A stretch of 64,000 nt of DNA. Origin: Pseudeuparius sepicola (lineage: Eukaryota; Arthropoda; Insecta; Coleoptera; Anthribidae). Positions 41,435 to 50,491 of the stretch are shown here, one piece after another. The translations under genes and the position numbers were made by a program. Location: positions 127,047,735-127,111,734 of the forward strand of contig OY987298.1 in assembly GCA_963920635.1 (NCBI GenBank). Direction: 5' to 3'. Every line of letters begins with the position of its first letter. The first letter of the stretch is position 1. The notes under the pieces were generated by a model that did no database searches, was not told the origin of the DNA, and saw only the letters and a list, made by a program, of their open reading frames with translations.

Positions 41435-42529
41435 ATGGATTCTGGAAGGAAAATTAATATCGTTGACCAGATTGTGATTGTAAGTAAAAATTATCATTTT
41501 CAGTTTAAAAAAAATACTTTTCATTTTCTAATTAAAGGTGCATTTTTAATATTTGAGGGTGTAGAAGGTTTTCGGTTTTTCTAATAAAAGTATGTTTTTG
41601 TATACCTACTTTTAACTATTTGCTTTATACACATGTGTATTAAAGATAATTTTAATTTACAGCCACCTGGCATGACTCTGGGTGAGATCGATCCATCTCA
41701 ATGGTATGCGGATCGGGGTTTCAGCCCGATCAGCGCCGCGGACGCAATATCGCCAGGTCCGTCCAGTTCGGCTAGGGGTAGTCCAATATTGCTACCGGGA
41801 CCGTTCAGGTCCGCCAGGACTGCAACGAGCTCCATACCATCACCGCTCCCAGACTCATCATCAGCCGTCGTCGCCGCTGCCACGCCGCCGCCCTGCTCCG
41901 CTCTTGGACCACCCGTCCGCTCCGCCGCTGTCGCATCGATGGAAGGCCGGTTCACCGCTCCCTCGAAGCCAACCAGATCCCGGTTGTCGCTGTCGATGGT
42001 GCGAACTTCTGCTCCCGACGCCGTTGCCGTGGAACCCCAAGCCGGTCCGTCGGGGCTCTGTAAAGGCAAGGGCAAGGGCAAGGGCAAAGGCAAGCAGTTG
42101 GCGATACAGTCACCCCCTCAACAACATGGGCAACATGGACAACATGCTAAGAATCTATCGAATTTGTATAGGGACAATAACAATGATAATGATAATAACA
42201 ATGACAATGACTCTGACAATGACGATACCTACAGCCTACTATCTATACAGACTGTTGGTGTCACGTCTAGACAGGATGAAGTTGATAGTGCAGATGAATT
42301 TGAGGACAGTGAGAGTATGAAAGAAGTTCTAGGCGTGACCCAATATCTGTTCAAGACTCTTACATTTTTGCGAAAGAAAAGTTCTGTGGCTAAAAAAGGA
42401 GTTATGCGCGCTACGAGAGAACTAAACCAATTAGAAAAACGTAAGAAAACTTTATTAAAGGAAATTGATCAACACAAAAAGGACGATAAATTATGTACTA
42501 AACTTTTACAGCGATTAAAATACAAATAA
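41435..42529 (+). CDS. Spliced GC-rich accessory gene of the Polinton, 303 residues
   Basis: Exon 1 is 41435-41479 (MDSGRKINIVDQIVI, then GTAAGT) and exon 2 is 41663-42529 (after TTTACAG). The 183-bp intron keeps frame. The protein begins PPGMTLGEIDPSQWYADRGF after the junction, then is Pro/Ser/Ala-rich, followed by a (KG)n run, a Gln/His patch, an Asn/Asp-rich acidic run (DNNNDNDNNNDNDSDNDD), and a basic coiled-coil C-terminus (RATRELNQLEKRKKTLLKEI). Exon 2 from about 41680 to 42120 is strikingly GC-rich against an AT-rich element, a base composition unlike any neighbour. No family is recognised. It could be captured from the host or from another element inserted here. AATAAA overlaps the stop. 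Confidence 0.6.
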
Positions 42530-43266
42530 AATTAGTTCTCTCATAGCGCACACAATTCCTTTTTGGTAGCAAAATGACTTTACATAACGTGACTTGACAA
42601 ATAGCGACTTGACAAAACGGGACTTCACATAAATTTTTGTATATAGTCAGTTTTAATTTTTTTATTATAGTTTTCTTTAGTCTTATTTTATATATAGTCT
42701 TAGTCTTATTATATATATATTATTATGATTAGATTTTTGTAAATATACCTATATTTTATTTTCAATACATATATTAAATTTATGCTAACAACTTTTATTT
42801 TTATCCCTATTCCTAATCCAAAAAGTTGAAATAAAAAAATTAAAAAGTGTTAAGTATAAAGATAGTGTTAAGACAATCATGAAAAGATAACTTTACAGGT
42901 AAGTATAATACTTTTTAGCGTTTAATACTCTAAAACCACCATCAATAAATATCCTTATACTTTGCTCTTCTAACTTGAATAAAATAAAAATGTCGCTCTG
43001 CAACAGATTATAGAAATTATAGATAGGGTGTAAATGAAATACTTGGTATATTTTTAACTTTTTTATTTAATACGTATGATACAATGACAGATTTGGTTTT
43101 AGTTTTTTCTTAATATTGTTGTATACCATTTTCGTTCACTAAGTAGTCTCTGAATAAGTTTAATAAGCAATTTCACGACTAATAATGACGAACATGTTGT
43201 TATAAAGTAGATCATGTACAGCACGTTCACTTCTCTCATACACCCTGAAGATTCCTGCTGACTTCC
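42530..43266. other. AT-rich gap in the Polinton
   Basis: No gene supported. The short direct words gacttgacaaa and gacttcacataaat recur at 42590-42635, and ATATAT runs follow. Confidence 0.5.
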
Positions 43267-43566
43267 TTATACGTTATTAGAAGTCAGAGTAGTTTTATTG
43301 TTATAGATTTTTGAGCAATGGATTAACCATTCCGTATCAGCAATTGTTCGATTTTTAAATGTCATTCTAATTTTGTAGTATGCAAAACTTCTAGGTAGAT
43401 TTACCATTACAATATCCTTAGTATCAGGTACAGGTATAAAAGGAATCCATTTTATAGGATGTTTATCCACACAAATTGCAAATTCGTCTACATAGGTTGG
43501 TTTATAAATATAGAACACGTTGTTAATTATAGCATGCAAAAAAATGTATTCTGCTTTTAACAACAT
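43267..43566 (-). CDS. Polinton orphan protein, 99 residues
   Basis: It starts MLLKAEYIFLHAIINNVFYI and continues with strand-like segments (WIPFIPVPDTKDIVMVNLPR, FAYYKIRMTFKNRT). The N-terminal 20 residues are hydrophobic and could be a signal anchor, but no clear cleavage site is seen. Family not recognised. It lies on the strand of the virion block, behind 43712-44188. Confidence 0.5.
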   Translation of the reverse strand: MLLKAEYIFLHAIINNVFYIYKPTYVDEFAICVDKHPIKWIPFIPVPDTKDIVMVNLPRSFAYYKIRMTFKNRTIADTEWLIHCSKIYNNKTTLTSNNV

Positions 43567-43711
43567 CTTGAATAAAACTGTAGGATATTTGTTAAGATTT
43601 TGTAATTTATACCTATATGTATTTGGAGGGGGTAATTAAAATAAACAACTAAGTATTATTAAAAATTTAATTATTTTTATACTACATTACAGATTAAACT
43701 AACATAATATA

Positions 43712-44188
43712 TTATGGTAAAAATGTTTGTAGCCAACTATATAGTTTTTCACAATTACTTAAACTGCATAACCATTTCTTATGTTCTGTGTGACACAAGC
43801 ATGATGGTATCTCCTTCTCAAACTTTGGTACTTGAATCCAATTGTTCTGAAGATCTCCAACATCAACTATTTTCTTGTCGATAACATTACGTAAAAATCT
43901 TGCCTTTTGATCACCTTTAACATAGACTGAATTGACGTTGAACAAAATATTTTCTACTATTTTGGGTAATTCACTATAGTCCACATATCCACTGGAATAT
44001 TTAATTCCTAAACGATTTTTTTCAAGATTTCTAACATGTCTTTTATCGAATTTACTAAGTGAATTAAAATCTCTGAACGGTTTTAATAATATGTGTAATA
44101 TTTGTTCGTTAATTTTAATTGTCAGCTCTTTAGGATGGAATTCATTTTTTACCATGAAGCCTTGAATGTCAATAACTGCAATTTTCAT
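43712..44188 (-). CDS. Polinton protein with an RNase H-like start, 158 residues
   Basis: It starts MKIAVIDIQGFMVKNEFHP, a beta-strand with an acidic residue followed by a turn, as in RNase H-fold nucleases or DEDD exonucleases. It then has KELTIKINEQILHILLKPF and a Cys/His-rich C-terminus (SCLCHTEHKKWLCSLSNC). I recall similar 'vDiQGF...KEL' proteins in arthropod Polintons without an assigned function. The nuclease idea is weak because a full acidic set is not obvious. A TATAAA word lies about 70 bp upstream. Intact. Confidence 0.6.
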   Translation of the reverse strand: MKIAVIDIQGFMVKNEFHPKELTIKINEQILHILLKPFRDFNSLSKFDKRHVRNLEKNRLGIKYSSGYVDYSELPKIVENILFNVNSVYVKGDQKARFLRNVIDKKIVDVGDLQNNWIQVPKFEKEIPSCLCHTEHKKWLCSLSNCEKLYSWLQTFLP

Positions 44189-44290
44189 GGTTAAGTTTTA
44201 TCTATACTTTTACAGAGAATGGTTTTCTTCACTAACCGATACGTTTTTATATCCAATTGATAGTTAAGCAAAGGAGAGGGGGTTTGTTAT

Positions 44291-45532
44291 TTAAATCATT
44301 ATATTTCTAACAGTTTCGCTCAACGGTAAATATTCTAGTATACAATCATGAATAATAATACAATAAACTCTACTTTTAGCTGGAAATCCTTTGGTGCTTT
44401 CGATATCTAACTTTACGTCAACCGTGCTGGTTTTTACGGACTCGTTTCTTTTGGAACAATCGATAACAAAAAGCGTTGCATGTTCTTTAAAGTCTTTGTA
44501 ACTGAGAATAGGATGCTTATCTCGAGTATTCATAAAACTTGGATGAAAATCAGTATAATTATTGTATGATTCTACATAATCCTTATTGAAATCTTGCCTT
44601 AGCCGTTCAAATGGATAATAATCACCGTTTAAGATTAACCTAACGTCCGAGATATCTATATGATCGAACTGTGTAGGATCTTCTTTTGAGTTCTCTTTAC
44701 GATCTGTCTGAAATCCAACTATAACAAATCTCGGACTCTCGACTGCTGTAGATGTTTTCACCGACCATATTTCTCTAGTGGCATTTTCGGTGAGATTTGG
44801 TAATTCGTGTAATTCCCATTTACGAAACGGAATTAAAATAGGTTTATTGCTTTTGATTGCTTTCAACAGATCCAGTCTAATCATGTCATTGGGTTGAATA
44901 TGCTTTACCTTCAGCTCGATACTGCTAATGGTTAGTTCTGCAGTTAATTCTGGGATTATTCCTGGAGTTTCTTTTAATAGCAAACAGTTGGTATCATTTC
45001 GGGATCTTATGAGTCTTATGGTTTGCTTACCGCAAATAGCATATTGATAGTCATTAAAAATACCAAATAAGTGCTTAAGAGGGATTCTTAAGCTGAACGA
45101 ACCATCCTTATTCAAAACAGAAAATTTTTCTGGATAGGTCCAACTCGAAGTCATCATATGTTTATGATCATTAGGAGTGTAACACAAATATGCTCTAATT
45201 GAACTCATGATACCAGGATCTCTAACAGCATCTATTTCTTTACCATTCAGTTCATAAGATATAGATTCAAAGAAAAAAGCAGCACCATTATTGACAAGGC
45301 TGAAAGTACCTGCTCCGCCTGTTTTCTCTATTTTTCCTTTAATAAATATCGCGGCATCGTACATTAATAGCCAGGCATCACCTTGATTGATAGTTATTTC
45401 CACTATATCGTTATTCATAAAAGACTTAACAAATGGGTAATAGGTACGTGTCTCCAATCGTTGAATTGATTCATCGAATTTTGGTGAGCGATACACGTCG
45501 AACACTTGAGGTGTTAACGACATCGTACCCAA
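44291..45532 (-). CDS. Double jelly-roll major capsid protein
   Basis: 413 residues (MGTMSLTPQVFDVYRSP; the second Met at position 4 is an alternative start). The protein is nearly all beta-strand. FFFESISYELNGKEIDAVRD, then LFGIFNDYQYAICGKQTIRL and ILIPFRKWELHELPNLTENA are blocks I recognise from the DJR capsid proteins of arthropod Polintons and adintoviruses. The protein would form pseudo-hexameric trimers of an icosahedral shell. It is the last gene of a compact minus-strand block, and its start overlaps the end of the upstream 70-codon gene by 62 bp. No lesion is seen. Confidence 0.85.
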   Translation of the reverse strand: MGTMSLTPQVFDVYRSPKFDESIQRLETRTYYPFVKSFMNNDIVEITINQGDAWLLMYDAAIFIKGKIEKTGGAGTFSLVNNGAAFFFESISYELNGKEIDAVRDPGIMSSIRAYLCYTPNDHKHMMTSSWTYPEKFSVLNKDGSFSLRIPLKHLFGIFNDYQYAICGKQTIRLIRSRNDTNCLLLKETPGIIPELTAELTISSIELKVKHIQPNDMIRLDLLKAIKSNKPILIPFRKWELHELPNLTENATREIWSVKTSTAVESPRFVIVGFQTDRKENSKEDPTQFDHIDISDVRLILNGDYYPFERLRQDFNKDYVESYNNYTDFHPSFMNTRDKHPILSYKDFKEHATLFVIDCSKRNESVKTSTVDVKLDIESTKGFPAKSRVYCIIIHDCILEYLPLSETVRNIMI

Positions 45533-45683
45533 GAGATTTTAAAAACTTTAGATTTTCAGGTGTAGGTATAAGATTCTTCTCACGAGGTTCACACTTATGA
45601 GACCTTTGAGGGAGTGATTTTTGAGAATATTGTGATCTCCTTTTATACGGTTGATATCTAGCGTCATCAAAAACTAGACCCAT
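45471..45683 (-). CDS. Small basic protein between penton and major capsid
   Basis: 70 residues, MGLVFDDARYQPYKRRSQYS then IPTPENLKFLKSLGYDVVN. It starts one base after the penton-like stop and overlaps the major capsid gene by 62 bp in another frame. Its position and basic character suggest a small virion or scaffold protein, and the 'T.eNl.FL+sLGy.V' ending appears in related elements by memory. No assigned function. Confidence 0.6.
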   Translation of the reverse strand: MGLVFDDARYQPYKRRSQYSQKSLPQRSHKCEPREKNLIPTPENLKFLKSLGYDVVNTSSVRRVSLTKIR

Positions 45684-45684
45684 T

Positions 45685-46392
45685 TTATAACAACTTTTTT
45701 AATTCTAATCTTACAATTATTTCTTCACCTCTGAAATTTACCAACTGGGAATTTTGATCAAAAATTGATAATGATAAATTATTAATTTCACGCTTGGTAA
45801 CGGGTACGTATAGCAAATTTCTTGGAGTTTCGTCTATCGCGTAACCGGGGTCGGTCCCCACAGCAAATTCGTAAATAGTATGCGATGGTTTATTATTATA
45901 GTATGCTCCAGCCGTTATATTACTATCTATATGAATCGTTCTAACTTTAACAATGCTTACAGGTAAATCTGATATGTGAAGTTTCTTTGATTGTAGTAAG
46001 CGGTTAGAGAAACCTAACAATTTTCCTATTGAATCCTGCTGAAAATCAATGCTGTATTGATCACTATAAATTTCACACTGAAGCGTACTATTGTTAGCTT
46101 TCAATGAAAATATATTTGGATTGTTATCTAACTTTTTCAAAGATTTCAATATTTGTCTTTCTATAGCACTAATTTCATATGACCCAGTAGGTATTTCTAT
46201 AATTTTTCGTTCATTGTTTTCATTGACAACATAAAATTTGTTATTAGGCGCCTCAATATTCGGAATAGTATTGTATGAATGAAATCCTAACAATGCTAGA
46301 CCATACTGAACATCAGAATCTAAATATATTGTATTATTAAAGTCAATACTTAGCGTTGAAGTGAAACCATGTAGGGTGAATATCAGTGACAT
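45685..46392 (-). CDS. Penton-like minor capsid protein
   Basis: I take the ATG at 46392 (MSLIFTLHGFTSTLSIDFNN), 19 bp after the stop of the upstream gene; an upstream Met would overlap that gene. It has about 235 residues, mainly strands. EIPTGSYEISAIERQILKSL, then GKLLGFSNRLL, then HIDSNITAGAYYNNKPSHTI and NFRGEEIIVRLELKKLL match the single jelly-roll penton of Polintons and adintoviruses, which plugs the five-fold vertices. It is intact and shares a strand and probable transcript with the protease fusion and the major capsid gene. Confidence 0.8.
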   Translation of the reverse strand: MSLIFTLHGFTSTLSIDFNNTIYLDSDVQYGLALLGFHSYNTIPNIEAPNNKFYVVNENNERKIIEIPTGSYEISAIERQILKSLKKLDNNPNIFSLKANNSTLQCEIYSDQYSIDFQQDSIGKLLGFSNRLLQSKKLHISDLPVSIVKVRTIHIDSNITAGAYYNNKPSHTIYEFAVGTDPGYAIDETPRNLLYVPVTKREINNLSLSIFDQNSQLVNFRGEEIIVRLELKKLL

Positions 46393-46411
46393 GACTGAGT
46401 TGACTCTAAGC

Positions 46412-47584
46412 TTACCTCTGCTTTTTATAGAGAAATGCGAGGCACAGGTGACCACAATTTATTTCATTAAATTTTTGATAGGACTCGTTGTTGTATAAAA
46501 TCTTAACCCCCTTACCTAAGTAACGAATAAGTTCTATAGGTGGTTTTAAGTTACCAAAACTATCAAAATACTGTACAAAATTATTCTTTTTTATATATGC
46601 TACCCAGTGTGTTCCCTTATTGCTTTGAATATCTAAATTTATAATTGCAGACTCATTTGCATTTGGTTTTGTTTTTGGAAGCGTGTCTCTCATAAATATA
46701 CCTTTAAAATGCGGCACTTTTATTTTTCTAGCAAATTTATTTAGGTCAACATCAGTTAATGGTCTATTAGGAAGCTTTAGAGGAAGTTTTTGAACTAAGT
46801 TTTTTTTTTTAAAAAACAAACCAAATCCACCACGATTATTTTTTCGCATATAAAGACCTGATCCTTTTTTTCCAATAGCTTCTATTGCTCGATTATGTCG
46901 TTTTTCTTCAACCATCTTTTTTTGAGCATTTTTGGCATCGATTATAGTTTTAGCAACAGCACTAGCACCTCCAGCTACCGATCCAAGAGCTCCCAATGCA
47001 GCTAGGATTGGAATCAACGGTAGAAACCCACCGGTTTTGTGCTGAAATGGGATAATTCTTGGTATTCGCACCTTTCTTTTTCCTCCCACTCTTTTAACAG
47101 CTAGTCGTGCAGCTTTGATGGCAGCTAATGTTGTATTTTTAATATTGTTAACGTTATTCAGCTGATTGTTGTTAAATGATTTTTTCAACGATTTTTCAAC
47201 TTTTCGTACTATATCTCGCCTGAATGAATTGGGACGCTTTTTTAGACCCATACCTAACTTCCGTTTAGCTTTCATTGCCGTTGTTACAAACCAAGCAGCA
47301 GCTTTTTCACTTAATTTTGCGTTTTTGCTTTTAACTCTTTCCCAAGCTTGATTTTCCAATTCCAAGTCAGCTTTATGTCGATCTTCCAGCAACCCAATTT
47401 TTGAGTAGAATATGTCGTGTTTTTTACATAAAGTATCTAATCTATTAATTCCACTGTCACCCCTTGCTAATCTTTTTTCTAGTCTAGTACCAGGTCCACA
47501 ATATTGATATCCGGGAATGTGGAACTCAATTGGTAATTTATTTATTAACGAGTTAAATAACCCTTCTCCAGTGAATGATAACAT
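46412..47584 (-). CDS. Fusion: PLA2-like domain, hydrophobic linker, adenain-like protease
   Basis: 390 residues. Residues 20-60 carry a parvovirus VP1-like phospholipase A2 signature: PGYQYCGPGT (calcium loop) and LCKKHDIFY (His56-Asp57). A basic region follows, then at about 185-215 a Gly/Ala hydrophobic stretch (GGFLPLIPILAALGALGSVA), similar to lytic or core peptides of Polinton and adenovirus-like virions. Residues 310-390 are an adenain-like cysteine protease: NKGTHWVAYI (His about 325), QYFDSFGNLKPP, and NEINCGHLCLAFL (Cys about 382). The protease would mature capsid proteins and the PLA2 domain would breach endosomal membranes during entry. A TATAAATA (47624-47617) sits 34 bp before a TCAGTC initiator. 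Intact. Confidence 0.85.
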   Translation of the reverse strand: MLSFTGEGLFNSLINKLPIEFHIPGYQYCGPGTRLEKRLARGDSGINRLDTLCKKHDIFYSKIGLLEDRHKADLELENQAWERVKSKNAKLSEKAAAWFVTTAMKAKRKLGMGLKKRPNSFRRDIVRKVEKSLKKSFNNNQLNNVNNIKNTTLAAIKAARLAVKRVGGKRKVRIPRIIPFQHKTGGFLPLIPILAALGALGSVAGGASAVAKTIIDAKNAQKKMVEEKRHNRAIEAIGKKGSGLYMRKNNRGGFGLFFKKKNLVQKLPLKLPNRPLTDVDLNKFARKIKVPHFKGIFMRDTLPKTKPNANESAIINLDIQSNKGTHWVAYIKKNNFVQYFDSFGNLKPPIELIRYLGKGVKILYNNESYQKFNEINCGHLCLAFLYKKQR

Positions 47585-47586
47585 TA

Positions 47587-47625
47587 GACTGAAGTCGATT
47601 CTCTCTAAATATCATGTATTTATAT
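47587..47625 (-). promoter_or_regulatory. Promoter of the virion gene block
   Basis: On the minus strand TATAAATA (47624-47617) precedes TTCAGTC (A at 47590) by 34 bp. The ATG of the fusion gene is at 47584, leaving a leader of only a few bases. Spacing matches the other element promoters. Confidence 0.6.
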
Positions 47626-47701
47626 TTTTCTGTAGTTCCTATTATTAATATTTATCATATTAGTTGGTTTAGGTTGGATAATTAAAAAAAAATTTTTTCG
47701 T

Positions 47702-48013
47702 TTAAATATTTTTATTTTCTACAATCTCAAACTGATTTGCCGGGTGAAGTTTTCCAGTGTTGAGTTGTCCCTTAAACACGAGGGAATATATTTCAGATGA
47801 GAAATCCTCCAAGTGTGGCTTGAATGCTACCGTGACTCTCTGCGGTAGGAATACAACATTCTCCTCCAATTCCAGTAAGACGCATTCCCCGAATTTTGTC
47901 TTCACCAGCTTGCCTGAATATATTTTCAATGGCAAATCTTGCGGTAATTCCGCCAACTTGATGCTGGATTTCCGATTGAGGCACGTCAACTTGTTGATTG
48001 CTTGTAGATCCAT
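47702..48013 (-). CDS. Small protein encoded inside the right terminal repeat
   Basis: The ATG at 48013 gives the same 103-residue protein as 29164-29475, differing in only a few residues (Ile for Arg in SERYS, and HP for a nearby YP pair). It points inward like its partner and has the same TATA (about 48068) and TCAGTT initiator. See the left copy for fold and function comments. Confidence 0.7.
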   Translation of the reverse strand: MDLQAINKLTCLNRKSSIKLAELPQDLPLKIYSGKLVKTKFGECVLLELEENVVFLPQRVTVAFKPHLEDFSSEIYSLVFKGQLNTGKLHPANQFEIVENKNI

Positions 48014-48316
48014 GTTGTCTGCTTTCAAACTAAACTGAGTTCTCCAGCTAGAACGGACCACCTTATATCCTAACCTAGTGGTAGAGAGGGGGAGCTGAAC
48101 ATGTCATAACAATTCTTAATAACCTATCGAGGTCAAGTCCCGTCCGGGGTTACGTCAGGTCAAAATGCAAGTCCGCACCTATCGGAAAAGGTTAATAACC
48201 TCCCGGGGGTCACGCCAGGTCAAAATGCAAGTCCTCACCTGTCGGAAATAAACATCTGCCACGTAGCGGCCGAGGCCGTGACGTCACTGTCCTGATGCCC
48301 GCTTTGCTTAACTACT
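47702..48316 (-). repeat. Right terminal inverted repeat of the Polinton, 615 bp
   Basis: Inverted partner of 28861-29475. It ends CTTAACTACT at 48316 and is followed by tgcaca. Confidence 0.95.
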
Positions 48317-48322
48317 TGCACA
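48317..48322. other. Right 6-bp target duplication of the Polinton
   Basis: tgcaca, identical to 28855-28860. Confidence 0.9.
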
Positions 48323-49873
48323 ATCTTGACATTTATTATTCTTATTGCTATTATATAAAAATAATAACACATTTTTATCATCTGCATATTGTTGATCGGA
48401 ATCAACGAATATTTAAATTAAATACTTTTTTTAGGTTTTAAAAACCTTCTAAAGACAGAAAGACAGAAAACTGAATAACAAACAAACAGGATGGCGGACA
48501 GAAAATTTACATTTTTGGTTCTGTACCGACAGCGCAGTGCACCAAGTAACATATATTTGTTACCATAAAGCAAAAACTGTTAAACGAGTTCTTGATACAA
48601 AAGTGAAGATGATTACTGAAAACTTTAAGTAAAGGGTAGTAATAATACACTGCATCGGACAAACTGGATCAGTTCCGTACGATATATGAACTCAGCTATC
48701 GATAATTTGTCAACAATGATTAATTGAACGGCAGAGCTATACCAACAACTGTGATAGATAATGGTATATTACATAGCGAGAGTTGTAAACAGCTTATTAC
48801 GTATGAGTGGAAAAGTTGCGCACAAGCCGCGCAGCGGCGAGAGCTGTAATTCCACGAGTATGTAATAAGCTTACAACTTGAGTTTTGTATTATAATTTTT
48901 CTTCGACGAAAGAAAAACTATTATAATAGATAAATTATACTTCTGATTATCTGACAGGCAACAACTAGTATGTTGATTAGTTGCTATGGTGACGCGGATG
49001 CCGCGGTAACAAGGCACCCGTGATAATTGCGTTTTAATTTAAGAACAGATACGTAATTTTTTTTATTACGTGTCAGTCATTACGTGTCAGTCATTACGTG
49101 TCAGTCATTACGTGTCAGTCATTACGTGTCAGCATTCGTAACAATGGGCTTACTTATAACCTAAACCGTCACATAATAGGTATGTTACTATCATAGGAGT
49201 AGAAAAAAAATATAAATGATACCTTAGACACATGCCAAAATAAAAAGTGTAGAAAAACTTCGGTAAAGAAAGCACTGAGCGTTGTAGACAGCGAAATAGT
49301 ATACCTGAATTAGATGCAAAGTTTATTCTATCTCAATTCCCATATATTATATTATCTAGGTAGTACGCCTCTGGAGTCTACGCAACATGCACAACATTTG
49401 TTTTTAATATATTTTAAATACAAAAATCTATTTTTTCTTCATCCTCCCAGTTAACCACATTGTCACCAGGTGTCATTTTGCTTGTATCATACACAGTTAC
49501 ACCTGGCCCGAGCATGACGTCATATTTCATAGTTGTTTGAGGACTGGGGTGGTGCTACTCGACGGAAAAGTGGCTTCTTAATATAGGTTATATGGCGGGT
49601 ATTCTGTGGCTTCGAATAAAGAATCCAAAGGAGTCAAAGCTCTATGTGTATTATAAAATACGTAAGATGGAAAGCGCCCTGAGAAGTAAACCCAAGTTTT
49701 GACACAATATTTTGGTATCTGACAAGGTTATAGGTGTCAGTAGGTATGTGTTATTTAGATACTTTTTTGAGTTATTATGCTTAACTATGTGCGCCTTGTG
49801 GCACTTCCCTGGCCGCCAATTACCCCTCCCCTCTCCTCTCTCGCGGTTGGAAAGCCGGCCATAACCTCAAAGG
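48323..49873. other. Non-coding stretch with small hairpins
   Basis: No gene supported. Two palindromes stand out: 48780-48879 (gttgtaaacagcttattacg with its complement at 48852-48879) and 48893-48922 (ttataatttttcttcgacga with its complement). A 14-bp tandem repeat follows at 49065. Confidence 0.5.
49065..49134. repeat. 14-bp tandem repeat, five copies
   Basis: attacgtgtcagtc is repeated head to tail four times perfectly, and a fifth copy is cut after attacgtgtcag. No coding content. Confidence 0.9.
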
Positions 49874-50267
49874 CGTAAGTGACGGCAAATCTAACATCTT
49901 TTTACGCGACATTGCCTTACGCGACATTCCCAGTTACATTGCAAAAAACAGTAAATTCGGCGCTGTTAGGTTGGCCTTAGATTGCCTGAATAATAGTGGA
50001 AAATCTTACAACCTTGCCCACGGACATTCGCGACTTTTTTCGCAAAAGTAATTCGACAACCTCGAATAGAGCCGTTTCAAAAATCGAAGGAGGTGGTAAA
50101 TCCCTTAATTGGGTGTCGTACTTCCCTCCGGTACCAAAAATATCCTCGAATATCTAAGAGAATTTCCCGATTCACCATTAACCACTTTCTCAATATTTCA
50201 GGGGCCCGGGAAGCATCAAAACCTCACTCGAAGACTCCAGGGAAGCTTTAAAAATTCAATTAAAGGC
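49874..50267. repeat. Dispersed repeat, copy B, left part
   Basis: Second copy of the repeat seen at 5377-5717 and 9557-9660. It includes the target region of the pogo-like insertion without that transposon, which makes copy B the empty-site reference for it. Confidence 0.8.
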
Positions 50268-50429
50268 TCAATGTACAGCATGTGCGTGGTGATTTAATAT
50301 TATGACCCATAAAATGGCTTTTTTCGATCTGTAGCGAGTAACACGAATAATTTTAAACTTTTGGTCAATACAAAATTTTAACTTATGTAATTACTCACAT
50401 TTTGAGACAAAAATTATTTAAAAATATTT

Positions 50430-50490
50430 ATCACAATGGCCGTTATTAGGCTTTTTGCGCAAATGCTAATAACGGCCATTGTGATAAATA
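50430..50490. repeat. Perfect hairpin
   Basis: cacaatggccgttattag and ctaataacggccattgtg flank a loop of about 20 bases (gctttttgcgcaaatg). Confidence 0.85.
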
Positions 50491-50491
50491 T

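Larger units (their letters stand above)
28861..48316. mobile_element. Complete Polinton/Maverick element, 19,456 bp
   Basis: 615-bp terminal inverted repeats start with AGTAGTTAAGC, and the 5'-AG...CT-3' ends are typical of Polintons. They are flanked by the 6-bp duplication tgcaca. The element encodes the diagnostic set: protein-primed family B DNA polymerase, RVE integrase with chromodomain, FtsK/HerA-type packaging ATPase, adenain-like protease, double jelly-roll major capsid and penton-like minor capsid. The plus-strand block 30976-34866 and the minus-strand block 47584-44291 carry replication/integration and virion genes. 39.2-43.3 kb is an accessory zone with non-core cargo. Nonsense and frameshift changes in integrase and polymerase indicate a decaying copy. 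Confidence 0.96.

Noticed and set aside
47793..47984. Open frames on other strands or frames within the terminal repeats
   Set aside because: They mirror exactly between both ends because the repeats are identical, and lack the promoter and start context of the 103-residue gene.
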